From the NCBI GenBank assembly GCA_017444985.1, contig JAFSVK010000006.1:1-38281 (forward strand): DNA of 38,281 bases, given 5' to 3'. Made by a program: the position numbers and the translations under genes. The stretch's first letter is position 1. Each line of letters starts with the position of its first letter. The DNA is from Bacillota bacterium (GTDB lineage: Bacteria > Bacillota > Clostridia > Lachnospirales > CAG-274). The notes below the pieces were generated by a model. It had not been told where the DNA came from. It searched no databases and saw only the letters and a list, made by a program, of their open reading frames with translations. Below, in pieces: positions 17,258 through 25,515 of the stretch.

Positions 17258-17677
17258 TGATCTCTAACCTAAATATTATAACACAAAACCGGCCAAAAAA
17301 TACAAAAAATATTATTATTTTTTACAATAGAGGATATTTTCAAGAAATTTTGTGTTGCGAAATATAAGGTGGTGTAAAATTATGGATGTTGGCGGAGGTG
17401 TCAATATGTGTGAAGCAACGGAAAGGAAAAAGGGATAATATTACAGGCGCATCAGTACTTCATTAAATAAGCAGATCACTCTTTTGGTGCTCCCCTTCTG
17501 TGTTTAGGAAATATGTATAGAATTATTATATTAAATTCAACAAATTGCCCTATTGAATATTTTGGAATTATGTGATAATATTATAGCATAAGAGGTATTT
17601 ATGTGATAAGAAACAAAATAAAAACAGAATAAAGGCTAATGATGCCCAAACCCGCCGCTTTACAAACTTTGATTTAT
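17258..17677. other. Intergenic stretch without recognisable gene
   Basis: This ~420 base AT-rich stretch lies between two R2 elements. It contains a TATAAT on the minus strand at 17275-17280 that could be the -10 of the LTA-synthase-type gene. A short GAAGCAACGGAAAGG segment near 17411 recalls part of the R1 repeat. I see no coding signal longer than about 10 codons with a ribosome site. Confidence 0.5.
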
Positions 17678-17833
17678 GGGCACCTCTAAAAACTCATAAA
17701 TCGTAAAATTGGCTATCTTGCCCGAGTACGTCGTCAATGTCTCTCACCAATGCTCTACATTGGCTTCGAGCCATTTCCCGGTCCTCGAACAAATATCTAA
17801 ATTTTACTTCAATAGCACTTTTTAGAGGTACCC
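17678..17833 (+). repeat. R2 inverted-repeat element, copy B
   Basis: This 156 bp element has terminal inverted repeats GGGCACCTCTAAAAA (17678-17692) and TTTTTAGAGGTACCC (17819-17833), which pair at 14 of 15 positions. It is flanked on each side by TTAT, a likely 4-bp target duplication. The interior is nearly identical to copy C and the reverse complement of copy A. It has no coding capacity, so it is a MITE moved by a transposase encoded elsewhere. Confidence 0.88.
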
Positions 17834-17888
17834 TTATAGGAGTGGGTGTATTTAGGCAATCTTTGTACGAAAATCCGTAAGAAAGGAT

Positions 17889-17917
17889 TTGACAAGTTAT
17901 GAAAAAGACTGTATTCT
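17889..17917 (+). promoter_or_regulatory. Promoter upstream of the amidohydrolase pair
   Basis: TTGACA (17889-17894) and TATTCT (17912-17917) are separated by exactly 17 bases. Transcription would start near 17924, giving a leader of about 170 bases before the first amidohydrolase, with a terminator hairpin inside it. Confidence 0.65.
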
Positions 17918-17970
17918 CAAACAAGCAACATAAGTATGTTCTTTTTTCAAGTAAATATTATATCTTTCAA

Positions 17971-18013
17971 ACGCACTCCATAGGATAACTGTGCTCTTTG
18001 GAGTGCGTTTTTA
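17971..18013 (+). terminator. Leader terminator (possible attenuator) before the amidohydrolases
   Basis: ACGCACTCCA (17971-17980) and TGGAGTGCGT (17999-18008) form a 10-bp stem followed by a T tract. It lies between a good promoter and the first amidohydrolase, so it either ends a ~90-nt leader RNA or controls read-through. No known riboswitch or T-box consensus was recognised, and no short leader peptide is obvious. Confidence 0.65.
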
Positions 18014-18095
18014 TATTTTAAACAATAAAACTTGGGAAACACCGCAAAATTTATTTTTTTAGTCAGTGTTTCTTTTTAAAGAAAGGAGAATGAAC

Positions 18096-19751
18096 ATGAA
18101 AGCAGACAAAATCATAAAAAACGCAAAAATCTTTACGGCAGACAAGGAAAATTCCATTGCAAGTGCCCTTGCTGTGAAAGACGGCAAGTTTGTCTATGTA
18201 GGTGATGAGGCGGGGCTTTCCGATTATGAGGGCGAAGTTATAGATCTCGGCGGAAAATTCATTATGCCGGGCATCATTGACAGCCACGTTCATGTAACCA
18301 TTCCTGTGGGATTTGAGTATGCCGATGCAGGAGAGCGTCTTGAACCAAACGGTAAACAGGAAGCACTTGACATTATGGCTCAGCGTATCAAGGAAAATCC
18401 CGGTGAAAAGCGTTACAGATTTGTTTTGGAGAAAAAATTCCTGAACGGAGAGGATATTGTAAAAGAAGATCTCGATGCAATATGTCCCGATGCCGAACTG
18501 CAAATTCAGGAAGGTGAAGGCCACAGCATCTGGGTGAACTCAAAAATACTTGAAAGACACGGTATTACCGACGATACGCCCGACCCGATACCGGGGCTTG
18601 CTATTTATGTGCGTAAAGACGGACATGTGACGGGAAATTGTATCGAAGGTGCAGCGGAGATCCCGATCATTCTTGACAGCGGAATGGAACTGACAGATGA
18701 ACAGGTTGACGCATCACTGAAACGCTGGATAGATTTTTCGGTCGAATACGGTGTGTGTGCGGTATTTGATGCAGGCCTTCCGGGGGGTGCGAAGTTCCAT
18801 GAGAAGGTATATAAACGTCTGAAAGCCCTTGACGAACAGGGAAAACTGCCGATTTATGTTGACGGTAGTCTTGTGGTAAATGCGGAGCACGATGCCGAAG
18901 AGGGTCTCGAAGAGGTCAAGCGTTTACATCGCGAGTTTGATACGGAACACCTGAAAGTTCATACTATGAAGATATTTATGGACGGTACACAGAAGATACA
19001 TACAGCCGCTATGGTCACACCTTATGTGGATATCAATACCGTTGGAACTACTGCTTTTTCCGCAGAGGGAATTTGTGAGCTTCTGAAAAATCTCAATGAG
19101 GCGAATTTAGACCTTCATCTTCACACCGTTGGAGAGCGTGCGTCACGCACTGTAATGGATGGTTATGAAATGGCGAAAAAAGAGCTTGGAGACAGCTTAA
19201 AGGTAAGAGTTACCTGCGCCCATTTGGAGATCGAGGATGATGCCGATCTCGGCAGGTTTGCAGAACTTGGCATTATCGCAAATTTCACACCGCACTGGCA
19301 TGCGGGAAACACGAAGGAATCAAGTAAATGGCTGGGAGAAGAACGTGCCGCAAAGCAGTTCCGCTGCAAGACAGTTTGGGATACAGGCGCTTTGGTGGCA
19401 TGGTCAAGCGATAACATTACCTTCGGGGACTTTATGACATGGAACCCGTATCTCGGTATGGAAATAGGAATGACACGCAAGACGACCCAAAAGACCAAGA
19501 CGCATGAATGGGCAAAATGCGATACGTTATTCCCGCCTGCAGACGAGAGAATGAGCATTGAAGAAATGCTAATCGGATTTACGATCAACGGCGCAAAGCA
19601 GCTTGGTATAGAGGATAAAAAAGGTTCGATCACCGTTGGCAAAGATGCGGATTATCTGGTATTTGACACAGACCTGCTTACGGCAGAACAGGATGGTTTC
19701 AGCCACAACAAGCCGAGTGAAGTATATTTCTGCGGCAAGAAAATGAATTGA
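18096..19751 (+). CDS. Amidohydrolase family 3 metal-dependent hydrolase (first of pair)
   Basis: This 551-residue cytosolic protein has the YtcJ-like amidohydrolase 3 layout. A split beta-sandwich at both ends (KIIKNAKIFTAD start and GKDADYLVFDTDLL end) surrounds a TIM barrel. Visible metal ligands are SHVH (His 64 and 66), LHLHTVGERA, CAHLEIED and the Asp in VAWSSDN. The start is the ATG at 18096 because AAAGGAG lies 7 bases before it; an ATG six bases earlier would be too close. The substrate is unknown; such enzymes cleave N-acyl, formamide or cyclic amide bonds. Codon use (GTC, CGT, CTG, ATC) is richer in GC than its neighbours, and the gene lies between two R2 elements, so recent acquisition is likely. 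Confidence 0.88.
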   Translation: MKADKIIKNAKIFTADKENSIASALAVKDGKFVYVGDEAGLSDYEGEVIDLGGKFIMPGIIDSHVHVTIPVGFEYADAGERLEPNGKQEALDIMAQRIKENPGEKRYRFVLEKKFLNGEDIVKEDLDAICPDAELQIQEGEGHSIWVNSKILERHGITDDTPDPIPGLAIYVRKDGHVTGNCIEGAAEIPIILDSGMELTDEQVDASLKRWIDFSVEYGVCAVFDAGLPGGAKFHEKVYKRLKALDEQGKLPIYVDGSLVVNAEHDAEEGLEEVKRLHREFDTEHLKVHTMKIFMDGTQKIHTAAMVTPYVDINTVGTTAFSAEGICELLKNLNEANLDLHLHTVGERASRTVMDGYEMAKKELGDSLKVRVTCAHLEIEDDADLGRFAELGIIANFTPHWHAGNTKESSKWLGEERAAKQFRCKTVWDTGALVAWSSDNITFGDFMTWNPYLGMEIGMTRKTTQKTKTHEWAKCDTLFPPADERMSIEEMLIGFTINGAKQLGIEDKKGSITVGKDADYLVFDTDLLTAEQDGFSHNKPSEVYFCGKKMN

Positions 19752-19868
19752 TCCCATACTTCGGGCACTGTGGGAGTCAGTGCAGAATTGAACCGAAAGA
19801 CGTATATTATTAAAAAGAGATCGCTAAAGCTTGTATAAAATTCTTTGCTAATATAGGAGGATCAAGAT

Positions 19869-21500
19869 ATGAAACAAACAATAATTCTTGGCAACATTAT
19901 CACTATGGATGAAAAGAAGCCTTTTGCTAAGGCTGCATTGGTCAAGGACGGTTTATTTGCCTATATCGGTGATGCCGAGGAAGTGAAAGAACTTGCAGAT
20001 GCTGATGCACAGGTGTTGGATTATGGCGAGAACTACATATATCCGGGCTTTCTTGAATCACATTGTCACAGCTATCTGGCCGGTGATCGCGCTATCGGGC
20101 AGGCTAACCTTGCACCTGTCGGCTTGACGGATTATGCCAAATACCGCGAGATCATCAAGGAATTTATTAAAAATAACCCGGAGCGTGAGTTTTACATGGC
20201 CTCCGGGTGGGCCGAAAATGACGAATATGTTTCCAAGGCATATCTTGACGAGATCTGTTCCGACAAGATACTGCTTATGCAAACAGGCGGCGGCCACTCT
20301 ATGCTTCTCAACAGCAAGGCACTGGAATGGGCGGGCATAGATGCGGCCTATGCAAAAAAAATGGGATATGATCTGGTACATGTGGACGAAAACGGTGAAC
20401 CGGACGGCTACATCTGTGAAGCCCCCGTGTTTGAGTTATATCCCAAGCTTCCCACGACCATTGATAATGCCAAGGACTATCTGCTGGCATGGCAGGATAT
20501 GGCTCTTGCAAATGGCTACACCGCAGTAGGCGATGCAGGCGTGGAGGTCACTAATAAGATTGCAACAAAAGCTTTTTATGAGCTTGAACAAGCGGGCAAG
20601 TTGAAACTGCGCACCTATGCTTACCTGATGTGCCCCGACAATCCCGAGGACCCGAAGGCGGAAGTGGCACGCATCGCCAAAGACCGCGCCATGTACAGCG
20701 GTGAATATTTCCATGTTATTGGTATAAAGACATTTTTAGACGGCGTGACCGAGGCACACACAGCATGGCAGAATCAGGATTATCTCGATCAGCCCGGCTA
20801 TCACGGTGTAGAGCGTTTCAACGACCATGACAAGATGGTAGAATTGATAACCGCAGCCGACAAAGAAGGCCTTTCTGTACACGTTCACTCCGAGGGTGGC
20901 GGCGCGACTCATTTTATGCTTGGCTGCATTGAGGATGCGGAAAAAATAACAGGCGATATGGATCAGCGCAATGTTTTGGCACATCTGCACTTCGTAACCG
21001 ATGAGGATATCCGCCGCATGGCCGCAACAGGTTCCATTCCGGCAGTTCCTCCGCTGTGGACAGCGGAACTTCCCGGCTTATATGATATTGAGGTGTCTTA
21101 TGTCGGTAAGGAATTGGCAGAAAATTCTTACCCGATCAAGTCCTTCTTTGACGCAGGCGCATACCCTGTATTTCATTCGGACTATCCGGTTTCTCCTTCC
21201 TTCAGCATCAAACACAGCATTTACATGGCAGAGACCCGTAAGCTGCCAAAGGAACTGGGCGTTGAATCTGCTCCGCACAATGTTAAAGAAGCAATCACCC
21301 GCGAACAGTCCCTGCGTGCACTGACCATCAATGTTGCTCGCCAATGGCATCAGGAAAACCGTATGGGCAGCATAGAGTTTGGCAAACTTGCCAATATGAC
21401 GGTCTTTGACTGCGATTTTCTGCATGATGATATTGAAAAGATCGCACAGTCAAACATAGTTGCCACAATCGTGGACGGCGAAGAAGTTTACAAAGCATAG
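19869..21500 (+). CDS. Amidohydrolase family 3 metal-dependent hydrolase (second of pair)
   Basis: This 543-residue paralogue of the preceding gene lies 117 bases downstream in the same direction, with an AGGAGG site before its ATG. Metal-site motifs are SHCH (His 65 and 67), VHVHSEGG, LAHLHFVTDED and FHSDYPVSP. The conserved ends (IILGNIITMDEKKPFAKA and GKLANMTVFDCDFL) place it in the same amidohydrolase 3 family. Overall divergence from its neighbour suggests different substrates in one pathway rather than a fresh duplication. Codon use is the most GC-rich of the window (GGC, GCC, CGC frequent). No transporter or regulator accompanies the pair. R2 copy C begins 10 bases after its stop. Confidence 0.88.
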   Translation: MKQTIILGNIITMDEKKPFAKAALVKDGLFAYIGDAEEVKELADADAQVLDYGENYIYPGFLESHCHSYLAGDRAIGQANLAPVGLTDYAKYREIIKEFIKNNPEREFYMASGWAENDEYVSKAYLDEICSDKILLMQTGGGHSMLLNSKALEWAGIDAAYAKKMGYDLVHVDENGEPDGYICEAPVFELYPKLPTTIDNAKDYLLAWQDMALANGYTAVGDAGVEVTNKIATKAFYELEQAGKLKLRTYAYLMCPDNPEDPKAEVARIAKDRAMYSGEYFHVIGIKTFLDGVTEAHTAWQNQDYLDQPGYHGVERFNDHDKMVELITAADKEGLSVHVHSEGGGATHFMLGCIEDAEKITGDMDQRNVLAHLHFVTDEDIRRMAATGSIPAVPPLWTAELPGLYDIEVSYVGKELAENSYPIKSFFDAGAYPVFHSDYPVSPSFSIKHSIYMAETRKLPKELGVESAPHNVKEAITREQSLRALTINVARQWHQENRMGSIEFGKLANMTVFDCDFLHDDIEKIAQSNIVATIVDGEEVYKA

Positions 21501-21510
21501 TTTTATTTAG

Positions 21511-21665
21511 GGCACCTCTAAAAAGTCATAAATCGTAAAATCGGCTATCTTGCAAAGGTTAGTCGTCAATGTCTCTCACCAATGCTCTACATTGGCTTCG
21601 AGCCATTTCCCGGTACTCGAACAAATATCTAAATTTTACTTCAATAGCACTTTTTAGAGGTACCC
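21511..21665 (+). repeat. R2 inverted-repeat element, copy C
   Basis: This 155 bp element has the same ends as copy B (GGGCACCTCTAAAAA and TTTTTAGAGGTACCC) and the same orientation. It is flanked on both sides by TTTA, a likely 4-bp target duplication different from that of copy B. It lies between the second amidohydrolase and the membrane protein gene. Confidence 0.88.
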
Positions 21666-21702
21666 TTTAACAATTTCAATCCCTTAAACAGGAGAAAACA
21701 AC

Positions 21703-22359
21703 ATGAGCAACCGTAATATTATCAAATTATTTGAATCAAGAAAGGGAAATCTTGATGAGCGTCTAAAGCAAGATTATGTAAGAAACGGCGTTGTGACGCT
21801 TCCTTGTCAAATTTCCGACTATAATGATGTAATTAGTGCATACAGCGTTAAGGGTTATGAGGAACTGAATACGGAGTTTAAGGATTATATTAAAACGTCT
21901 GCGGAGTACGTTCCGCCCGAGTGTCCCCTCGTGCTGAATATAATCGGAGACTGTCTGTCACAGGAAGAGAAAAATACTCTCAGCGATACCATACAAGACA
22001 CATTTGCTTATGAATTGGGTATGGTTGAAAAGAAGGAAAAACGACATACCGAGGTATTTATTCTTATGATGGTTGGTCTGATTCTTGCGATAATATTATT
22101 GTATCTTACACGCACTTTGGCTAATGAGCCTCGTGAGCTGATTTATGTTATGTTTTACTTTACGGGCGATACGTTGTGTGACTATATCTTACTGACCGGG
22201 CACGATCTTCGCCATGACAGGCGAATGGCAGGACGGCTTGCGAGCGTTAAAGTCGTTTTTTCGGATAAATATGAAGAACTTAATTATACGGAAAGCGACG
22301 TTAACAAATTGTATTCCGAGATCGAAAAAGATGTGAAGGAAAGTATGCAGGAAAAATGA
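21703..22359 (+). CDS. Membrane protein of unknown function
   Basis: This 218-residue protein has a soluble, charged N-terminal domain (1-115), one clear membrane segment at about 118-140 (VFILMMVGLILAIILLYL) and possibly a second near 146-166. A charged C-terminal tail is rich in Glu and Lys. An AGGAG site precedes the ATG. It carries no family motif that I recognise. It follows the amidohydrolases on the same strand, but an R2 element lies between them, so operon membership is doubtful. Confidence 0.6.
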   Translation: MSNRNIIKLFESRKGNLDERLKQDYVRNGVVTLPCQISDYNDVISAYSVKGYEELNTEFKDYIKTSAEYVPPECPLVLNIIGDCLSQEEKNTLSDTIQDTFAYELGMVEKKEKRHTEVFILMMVGLILAIILLYLTRTLANEPRELIYVMFYFTGDTLCDYILLTGHDLRHDRRMAGRLASVKVVFSDKYEELNYTESDVNKLYSEIEKDVKESMQEK

Positions 22360-22454
22360 ACGCAAATAATCAGTCTTGCAACTTGATGCAGTTTTTGATA
22401 TTGAATAAAATTTCGTCGGATAGTTGTGATAATGTTTATATATTTTACTACAAA

Positions 22455-22491
22455 GGGCTGTGAAAAAGCACATTTTGTTTTTTCACAGCCC
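22455..22491 (+). terminator. Hairpin after the membrane protein gene
   Basis: GGGCTGTGAAAAA (22455-22467) and TTTTTCACAGCCC (22479-22491) form a 13-bp stem, with the T run inside the right arm. It closely resembles the hairpin at 6606-6637, which suggests a recurrent terminator type in this genome. Confidence 0.6.
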
Positions 22492-22604
22492 CATTGACGA
22501 CTGACCTTTGCAAGATAACCGATTTTATGATTTATAAGTTTTTAGAGGTCCCTTAAACAGAATATCTCCATTTCGCTTCAATAGCGGTTTTGGGAGGTAC
22601 CTTT
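22491..22604. repeat. R2 relic D (two converging half elements)
   Basis: Positions about 22491-22553 match the right half of copy A (TTGACGACTGACCTTTGCAA to TTTTTAGAGGTCCC). Positions about 22560-22604 match the right end of copies B and C (GCTTCAATAGCGG to GAGGTACC), with several substitutions. The two halves seem to be degraded or recombined elements immediately downstream of the ATPase gene. Confidence 0.6.
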
Positions 22605-22605
22605 T

Positions 22606-24060
22606 TTAAGCATTGCGGAAATCCACAATTTCCTCCGTATTTACAAGCTTAATATGAGGATCCTCTTTAGCTTGCGCTGTCAATTTTTCATCAAAGCCCG
22701 ACCCTGAGAAGAGATAATAGTAAAACTCATTTTTTTCTTTTAGCTGTAACAGTTTAGCCGATGTTTCCAAATATTCACTGTAGGTAAAAGGTCTGCCCTT
22801 GAATTTACACTCTCCCACAATATATTTATCCTGCTTATCCGATATGGCAAGGATATCTATTTCCGTTTCCAAACTCTCTATGGTCTCTTTGCGGCGTACA
22901 CTTGTTTTTCCCCACCACCTGCCTATTTTCTTATATCTAAAGGGGAGTTTGTTACTCTTCTGCATTTCTCTCATATAATCTCTGCACACATCCTCAAAGG
23001 CAAGGGAGGCAAATTTATGCAAATTGGGTTTTACGGAATATTCAAACACCCCCTCCATATCTCCGTCTTCAAGCTCGGAAAAATTGTTAAAAACAAAAGC
23101 ATACCAAAACCTAAAGAAATTATCCGTCAAGCGATAAAGTCCTCTGTTTGTGTTCGCACGTTCCTTTATCCCTACATCTACGGAAAACTCCCGTTTTATG
23201 ATCTCAAGTTCTATAAGATTTTTTAAGTATACACTTGTTTTTGATGTATCATCCATCAAAGATTTTGTGCTGATATCGTTAAGCCTGCTGTTTCCAAGGG
23301 CAACCGCCTCTATGATGGAATTATACAAAGGTGTTTCACGCAATTCTTGTTTTAATAAAAATTCCACCTCACTGTAGAGAACACAGCCTTTTCTCAAAAT
23401 ATTTTTCTTAATATTTTTTTCCAATGAAATATCGGCATCGAATTGTCGCAAATAGTGAGGAATACCTCCCAAAACAGAGTAAGCAATTATTTTATCGGTA
23501 GCGGAATAACCGGGAAAAAACTTTACCGCATCGTAAAATCCCATAGACTCCATTTTATATATTCCCGTAGCTCTGCCATAAAGGGGATTTTTCTCCCCCA
23601 ACAATTCCTTTTCCATAAAGCTCATAGCACTGCCACACAGTACTATCATTACATTTTCATCTTTTAGTCCTTCATCCCAAATATTTTGCAATATAGAGGG
23701 AATGGATGAATTACCCTTGCACATATAAGGGAATTCATCTATTATAAGCAGCTTTTTCCCTTCATAAGGAAGTTCGGCAACACTCTTTAAGGCTATTTCC
23801 CAATCGGCAAATTCTTTTATAAACTTTGCCGCCGGAATATCTTCTCGCAATATCTTTTCAGAAAAACTACGCAACTGCAATTTGTCGGAAACCTCACGAC
23901 AGGAATAAAAAATATGAGGCTTTCCTTTTGAAAATTCACGCAAAGTCTCGGTTTTACCCACACGCCTGCGCCCATAGATAACAACAAGCTCTCCGCCCTT
24001 ACTCCTATATTTATCTTCCAAAAACTCCAGTTCTCGATCTCTACCTACAAACATACCCAC
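22606..24060 (-). CDS. AAA ATPase with DUF234 nuclease-like C-terminus
   Basis: This 484-residue protein resembles the 'archaeal-type' ATPase family (PF01637) joined to DUF234. Walker A is GRRRVGKTE near 30-38, Walker B is KLLIIDEFPY near 101-110, and a sensor-like segment reads VLCGSAMSFM. The family signature LGGIPHYL lies near 197, a winged-helix region follows at about 255-320, and a C-terminal PD-(D/E)xK-like pattern reads EIDILAISD then VGECKF. These proteins are common in mobile or defence-like settings and their cellular function is unsettled. It stands alone on the minus strand, bracketed by R2 relics D and E, so it may have arrived as cargo. Confidence 0.85.
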   Translation of the reverse strand: MGMFVGRDRELEFLEDKYRSKGGELVVIYGRRRVGKTETLREFSKGKPHIFYSCREVSDKLQLRSFSEKILREDIPAAKFIKEFADWEIALKSVAELPYEGKKLLIIDEFPYMCKGNSSIPSILQNIWDEGLKDENVMIVLCGSAMSFMEKELLGEKNPLYGRATGIYKMESMGFYDAVKFFPGYSATDKIIAYSVLGGIPHYLRQFDADISLEKNIKKNILRKGCVLYSEVEFLLKQELRETPLYNSIIEAVALGNSRLNDISTKSLMDDTSKTSVYLKNLIELEIIKREFSVDVGIKERANTNRGLYRLTDNFFRFWYAFVFNNFSELEDGDMEGVFEYSVKPNLHKFASLAFEDVCRDYMREMQKSNKLPFRYKKIGRWWGKTSVRRKETIESLETEIDILAISDKQDKYIVGECKFKGRPFTYSEYLETSAKLLQLKEKNEFYYYLFSGSGFDEKLTAQAKEDPHIKLVNTEEIVDFRNA

Positions 24061-24141
24061 ACCTCAATATCTAATCGTAATTTACTAAATCCTGATTTGA
24101 TATTATTTTATACTATTCTTTTTTAAAAATCAAGGTTTTTG

Positions 24142-24170
24142 TTTACTTCAATAACAGTTTTTGGAGGTCC
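24142..24170 (+). repeat. R2 relic E (right end only)
   Basis: TTTACTTCAATAACAG followed by TTTTTGGAGGTCC matches the right terminal ~30 bases of R2 copies B and C with a few changes. It abuts the truncated YoeB-like frame. Confidence 0.55.
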
Positions 24171-24171
24171 T

Positions 24172-24354
24172 CTTGATTTACTCATTAGAGACACCGAATG
24201 TAGTGGCATAATAACCGGTATCGATGAGCCAGAGACATTAAGGAGTAATCTTCACGGAGAATATAACAGCCGAATTAACAAAAATCGTCTTGCTTATCAT
24301 CCCAAAAGTGACAGAATTTTAAATGAATCCTACAAAAGGCATTATGATGATTGA
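24172..24354 (+). pseudogene. Truncated YoeB/Txe-like toxin
   Basis: The frame encodes LDLLIRDTECSGIITGIDEP, then ETLRSNLHGEYNSRINKNRLAY, and ends KRHYDD. This follows the C-terminal two thirds of Txe/YoeB mRNA interferases, whose consensus reads I-x-G-I-G-x-P-E-x-L, then a Y-x-SRRIN-x-x-HRLVY block and a final HY-[DE]. The N-terminal beginning is missing and replaced by the R2 end directly upstream, and the SRRIN/HRLVY block is altered and one residue shorter. No YefM-like antitoxin gene is present. I read it as a dead toxin broken by the R2 element. Confidence 0.6.
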
Positions 24355-24426
24355 TTTATAGCGACTCATTTTTAAGCCGACTTTTTTGCTATGTTTAAGT
24401 TCTATAGTAATCTTTATATTCATGCT

Positions 24427-24465
24427 AAAAAAGAAGGCTTCTCCTCTTGAAAAACCTTCTTTTTT
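24427..24465. terminator. Bidirectional terminator
   Basis: AAAAAAGAAGG (24427-24437) and CCTTCTTTTTT (24455-24465) form an 11-bp stem with T runs in both directions. It lies about 90 bases past the end of the tandem-repeat gene (minus strand) and about 70 bases past the YoeB remnant (plus strand). Confidence 0.8.
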
Positions 24466-24553
24466 GTAGAATTTGTATAAAAATTGCCACTGAATAAATC
24501 ATGCCATAGCGTATATAGGACTAAGTTTTACATTAACAAGGCAGTTCCCTTTA

Positions 24554-25036
24554 TTAGGATTTATAACTTGATGCCTTACTGTTACCTGTGACCGTATCAA
24601 TAGTATATTCCCCCACGTAATCACCTTCAGTCCAAGATGCATAGTAAACCGTGCCCTGTTCATCTGTTTCTGCGTAGAAGGAGCCTGTCATCCCATATCC
24701 AATAAATTCTCTAAAACTCATATCACTTTTCGAGCCTTTTGTAGAAGGTGTTATTCTTCCAATCAATTCATAATCATTCATTGCCGCAAAGCCACACGCA
24801 GAAGAATACACTGATCTTGCATTACTTTCTGCCACTTGAGCCTTTGATTTTTCTACTAACCCATCGCTCCATGATGCAAAGGAAACACTTCCATCTTTTT
24901 CTACCTCAGCATAGCAGTTTCCTGACGGAATGTCTTCTAAAAACTCCCTAAATCTTTTACCGTTTTTTCCTTTAGTATCAGGAACTATTCTTCCTTCTAT
25001 CTCATAATCGCTTGCAGTCACAAAGTCTACAGCACT
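24554..25036 (-). pseudogene. Downstream part of amber-interrupted tandem-repeat gene
   Basis: This region continues, in the same frame and without a gap, the gene that stops at TAG 25037-25039. It encodes two homologous units of about 70 residues. The first includes DYEIEGRIVPDTKG, FREFLEDI and SVSFASWSDG; the second includes DYELIGRITPSTKG, FREFIGYG and TVYYASWTEG. The units are joined by an AESNARSVYSSA segment like the start of pilin-type C-terminal domains. In the first unit the matching position after SVY is the TAG. A GTG at 25021 is the only possible internal start and has no ribosome site, so separate translation is unlikely. Confidence 0.55.
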
Positions 25037-25483
25037 CTAATATACGGAGTGTGCATAATTTTTCACCTCACTTTCCCGTAAACTTTTAAAAAGTGGAACT
25101 TCCATAGGTATTGCATAACTACACATTGTTATACTTAAAGTATCGGTATAAATACTGTTAAATATAAAAACAGGAGAAACCACTGCAACTACAGCGGGCA
25201 AAACATATTGATTTAAGCCCTCGGGAGACACTGCCATTGCCGCCTCTTGAGTATAACTCGGTGTATCCTCCTCTTCCTCAGTATACACCTCATAAACACG
25301 GTTTGAAACCGTATATCCATCATCCACATCTTCCACAACATAATCAATGGGTTCGGATATCTCCCCAAAATCACTGCTTCCGTTATTATATTGTTCAAAG
25401 TCACCTAAATCTCCGTAGCAAGGCACAAAGCTTGAAAAGGAAACAGTTAAAATCAAACAAGCACATATAAATCTAAGCTTCAC
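25037..25483 (-). CDS. Secreted protein, amber-truncated N-terminal part
   Basis: I start this gene at the GTG at 25483 because GGAGG lies 8 bases upstream; the longer frame would begin on the ribosome site. It encodes 148 residues with a signal peptide (KLRFICACLILTVSFSSFVPCYG), an acidic low-complexity stretch (about 25-75, with YTEEEEDTPS) and a hydrophobic segment around 92-115. It ends ESEVKNYAHSVY, which aligns with AESNARSVY inside the downstream repeats. The frame then meets a TAG and continues for another 160 codons. The protein is therefore either truncated or made full length by read-through. Last in the surface-protein cluster; function unknown. Confidence 0.5.
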   Translation of the reverse strand: MKLRFICACLILTVSFSSFVPCYGDLGDFEQYNNGSSDFGEISEPIDYVVEDVDDGYTVSNRVYEVYTEEEEDTPSYTQEAAMAVSPEGLNQYVLPAVVAVVSPVFIFNSIYTDTLSITMCSYAIPMEVPLFKSLRESEVKNYAHSVY

Positions 25484-25515
25484 GATCACTACCTCCAAAA
25501 TGTTACCGATATTTA

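Noticed and set aside
17694..17924. 76-codon minus-strand frame
   Set aside because: Most of it is R2 copy B read in reverse and it has no ribosome site.
17678..21665. A simple composite transposon formed by R2 copies B and C
   Set aside because: Each copy has its own different 4-bp flank duplication and no transposase, so a single-unit insertion is not supported; kept only as a bracketed region of likely transfer.
25037..25039. TAG as a recoded (for example pyrrolysine) codon
   Set aside because: TAG ends other genes here normally, no pyrrolysine machinery is in the window, and the repeat partner has Ser; a nonsense mutation or sequence error is simpler.
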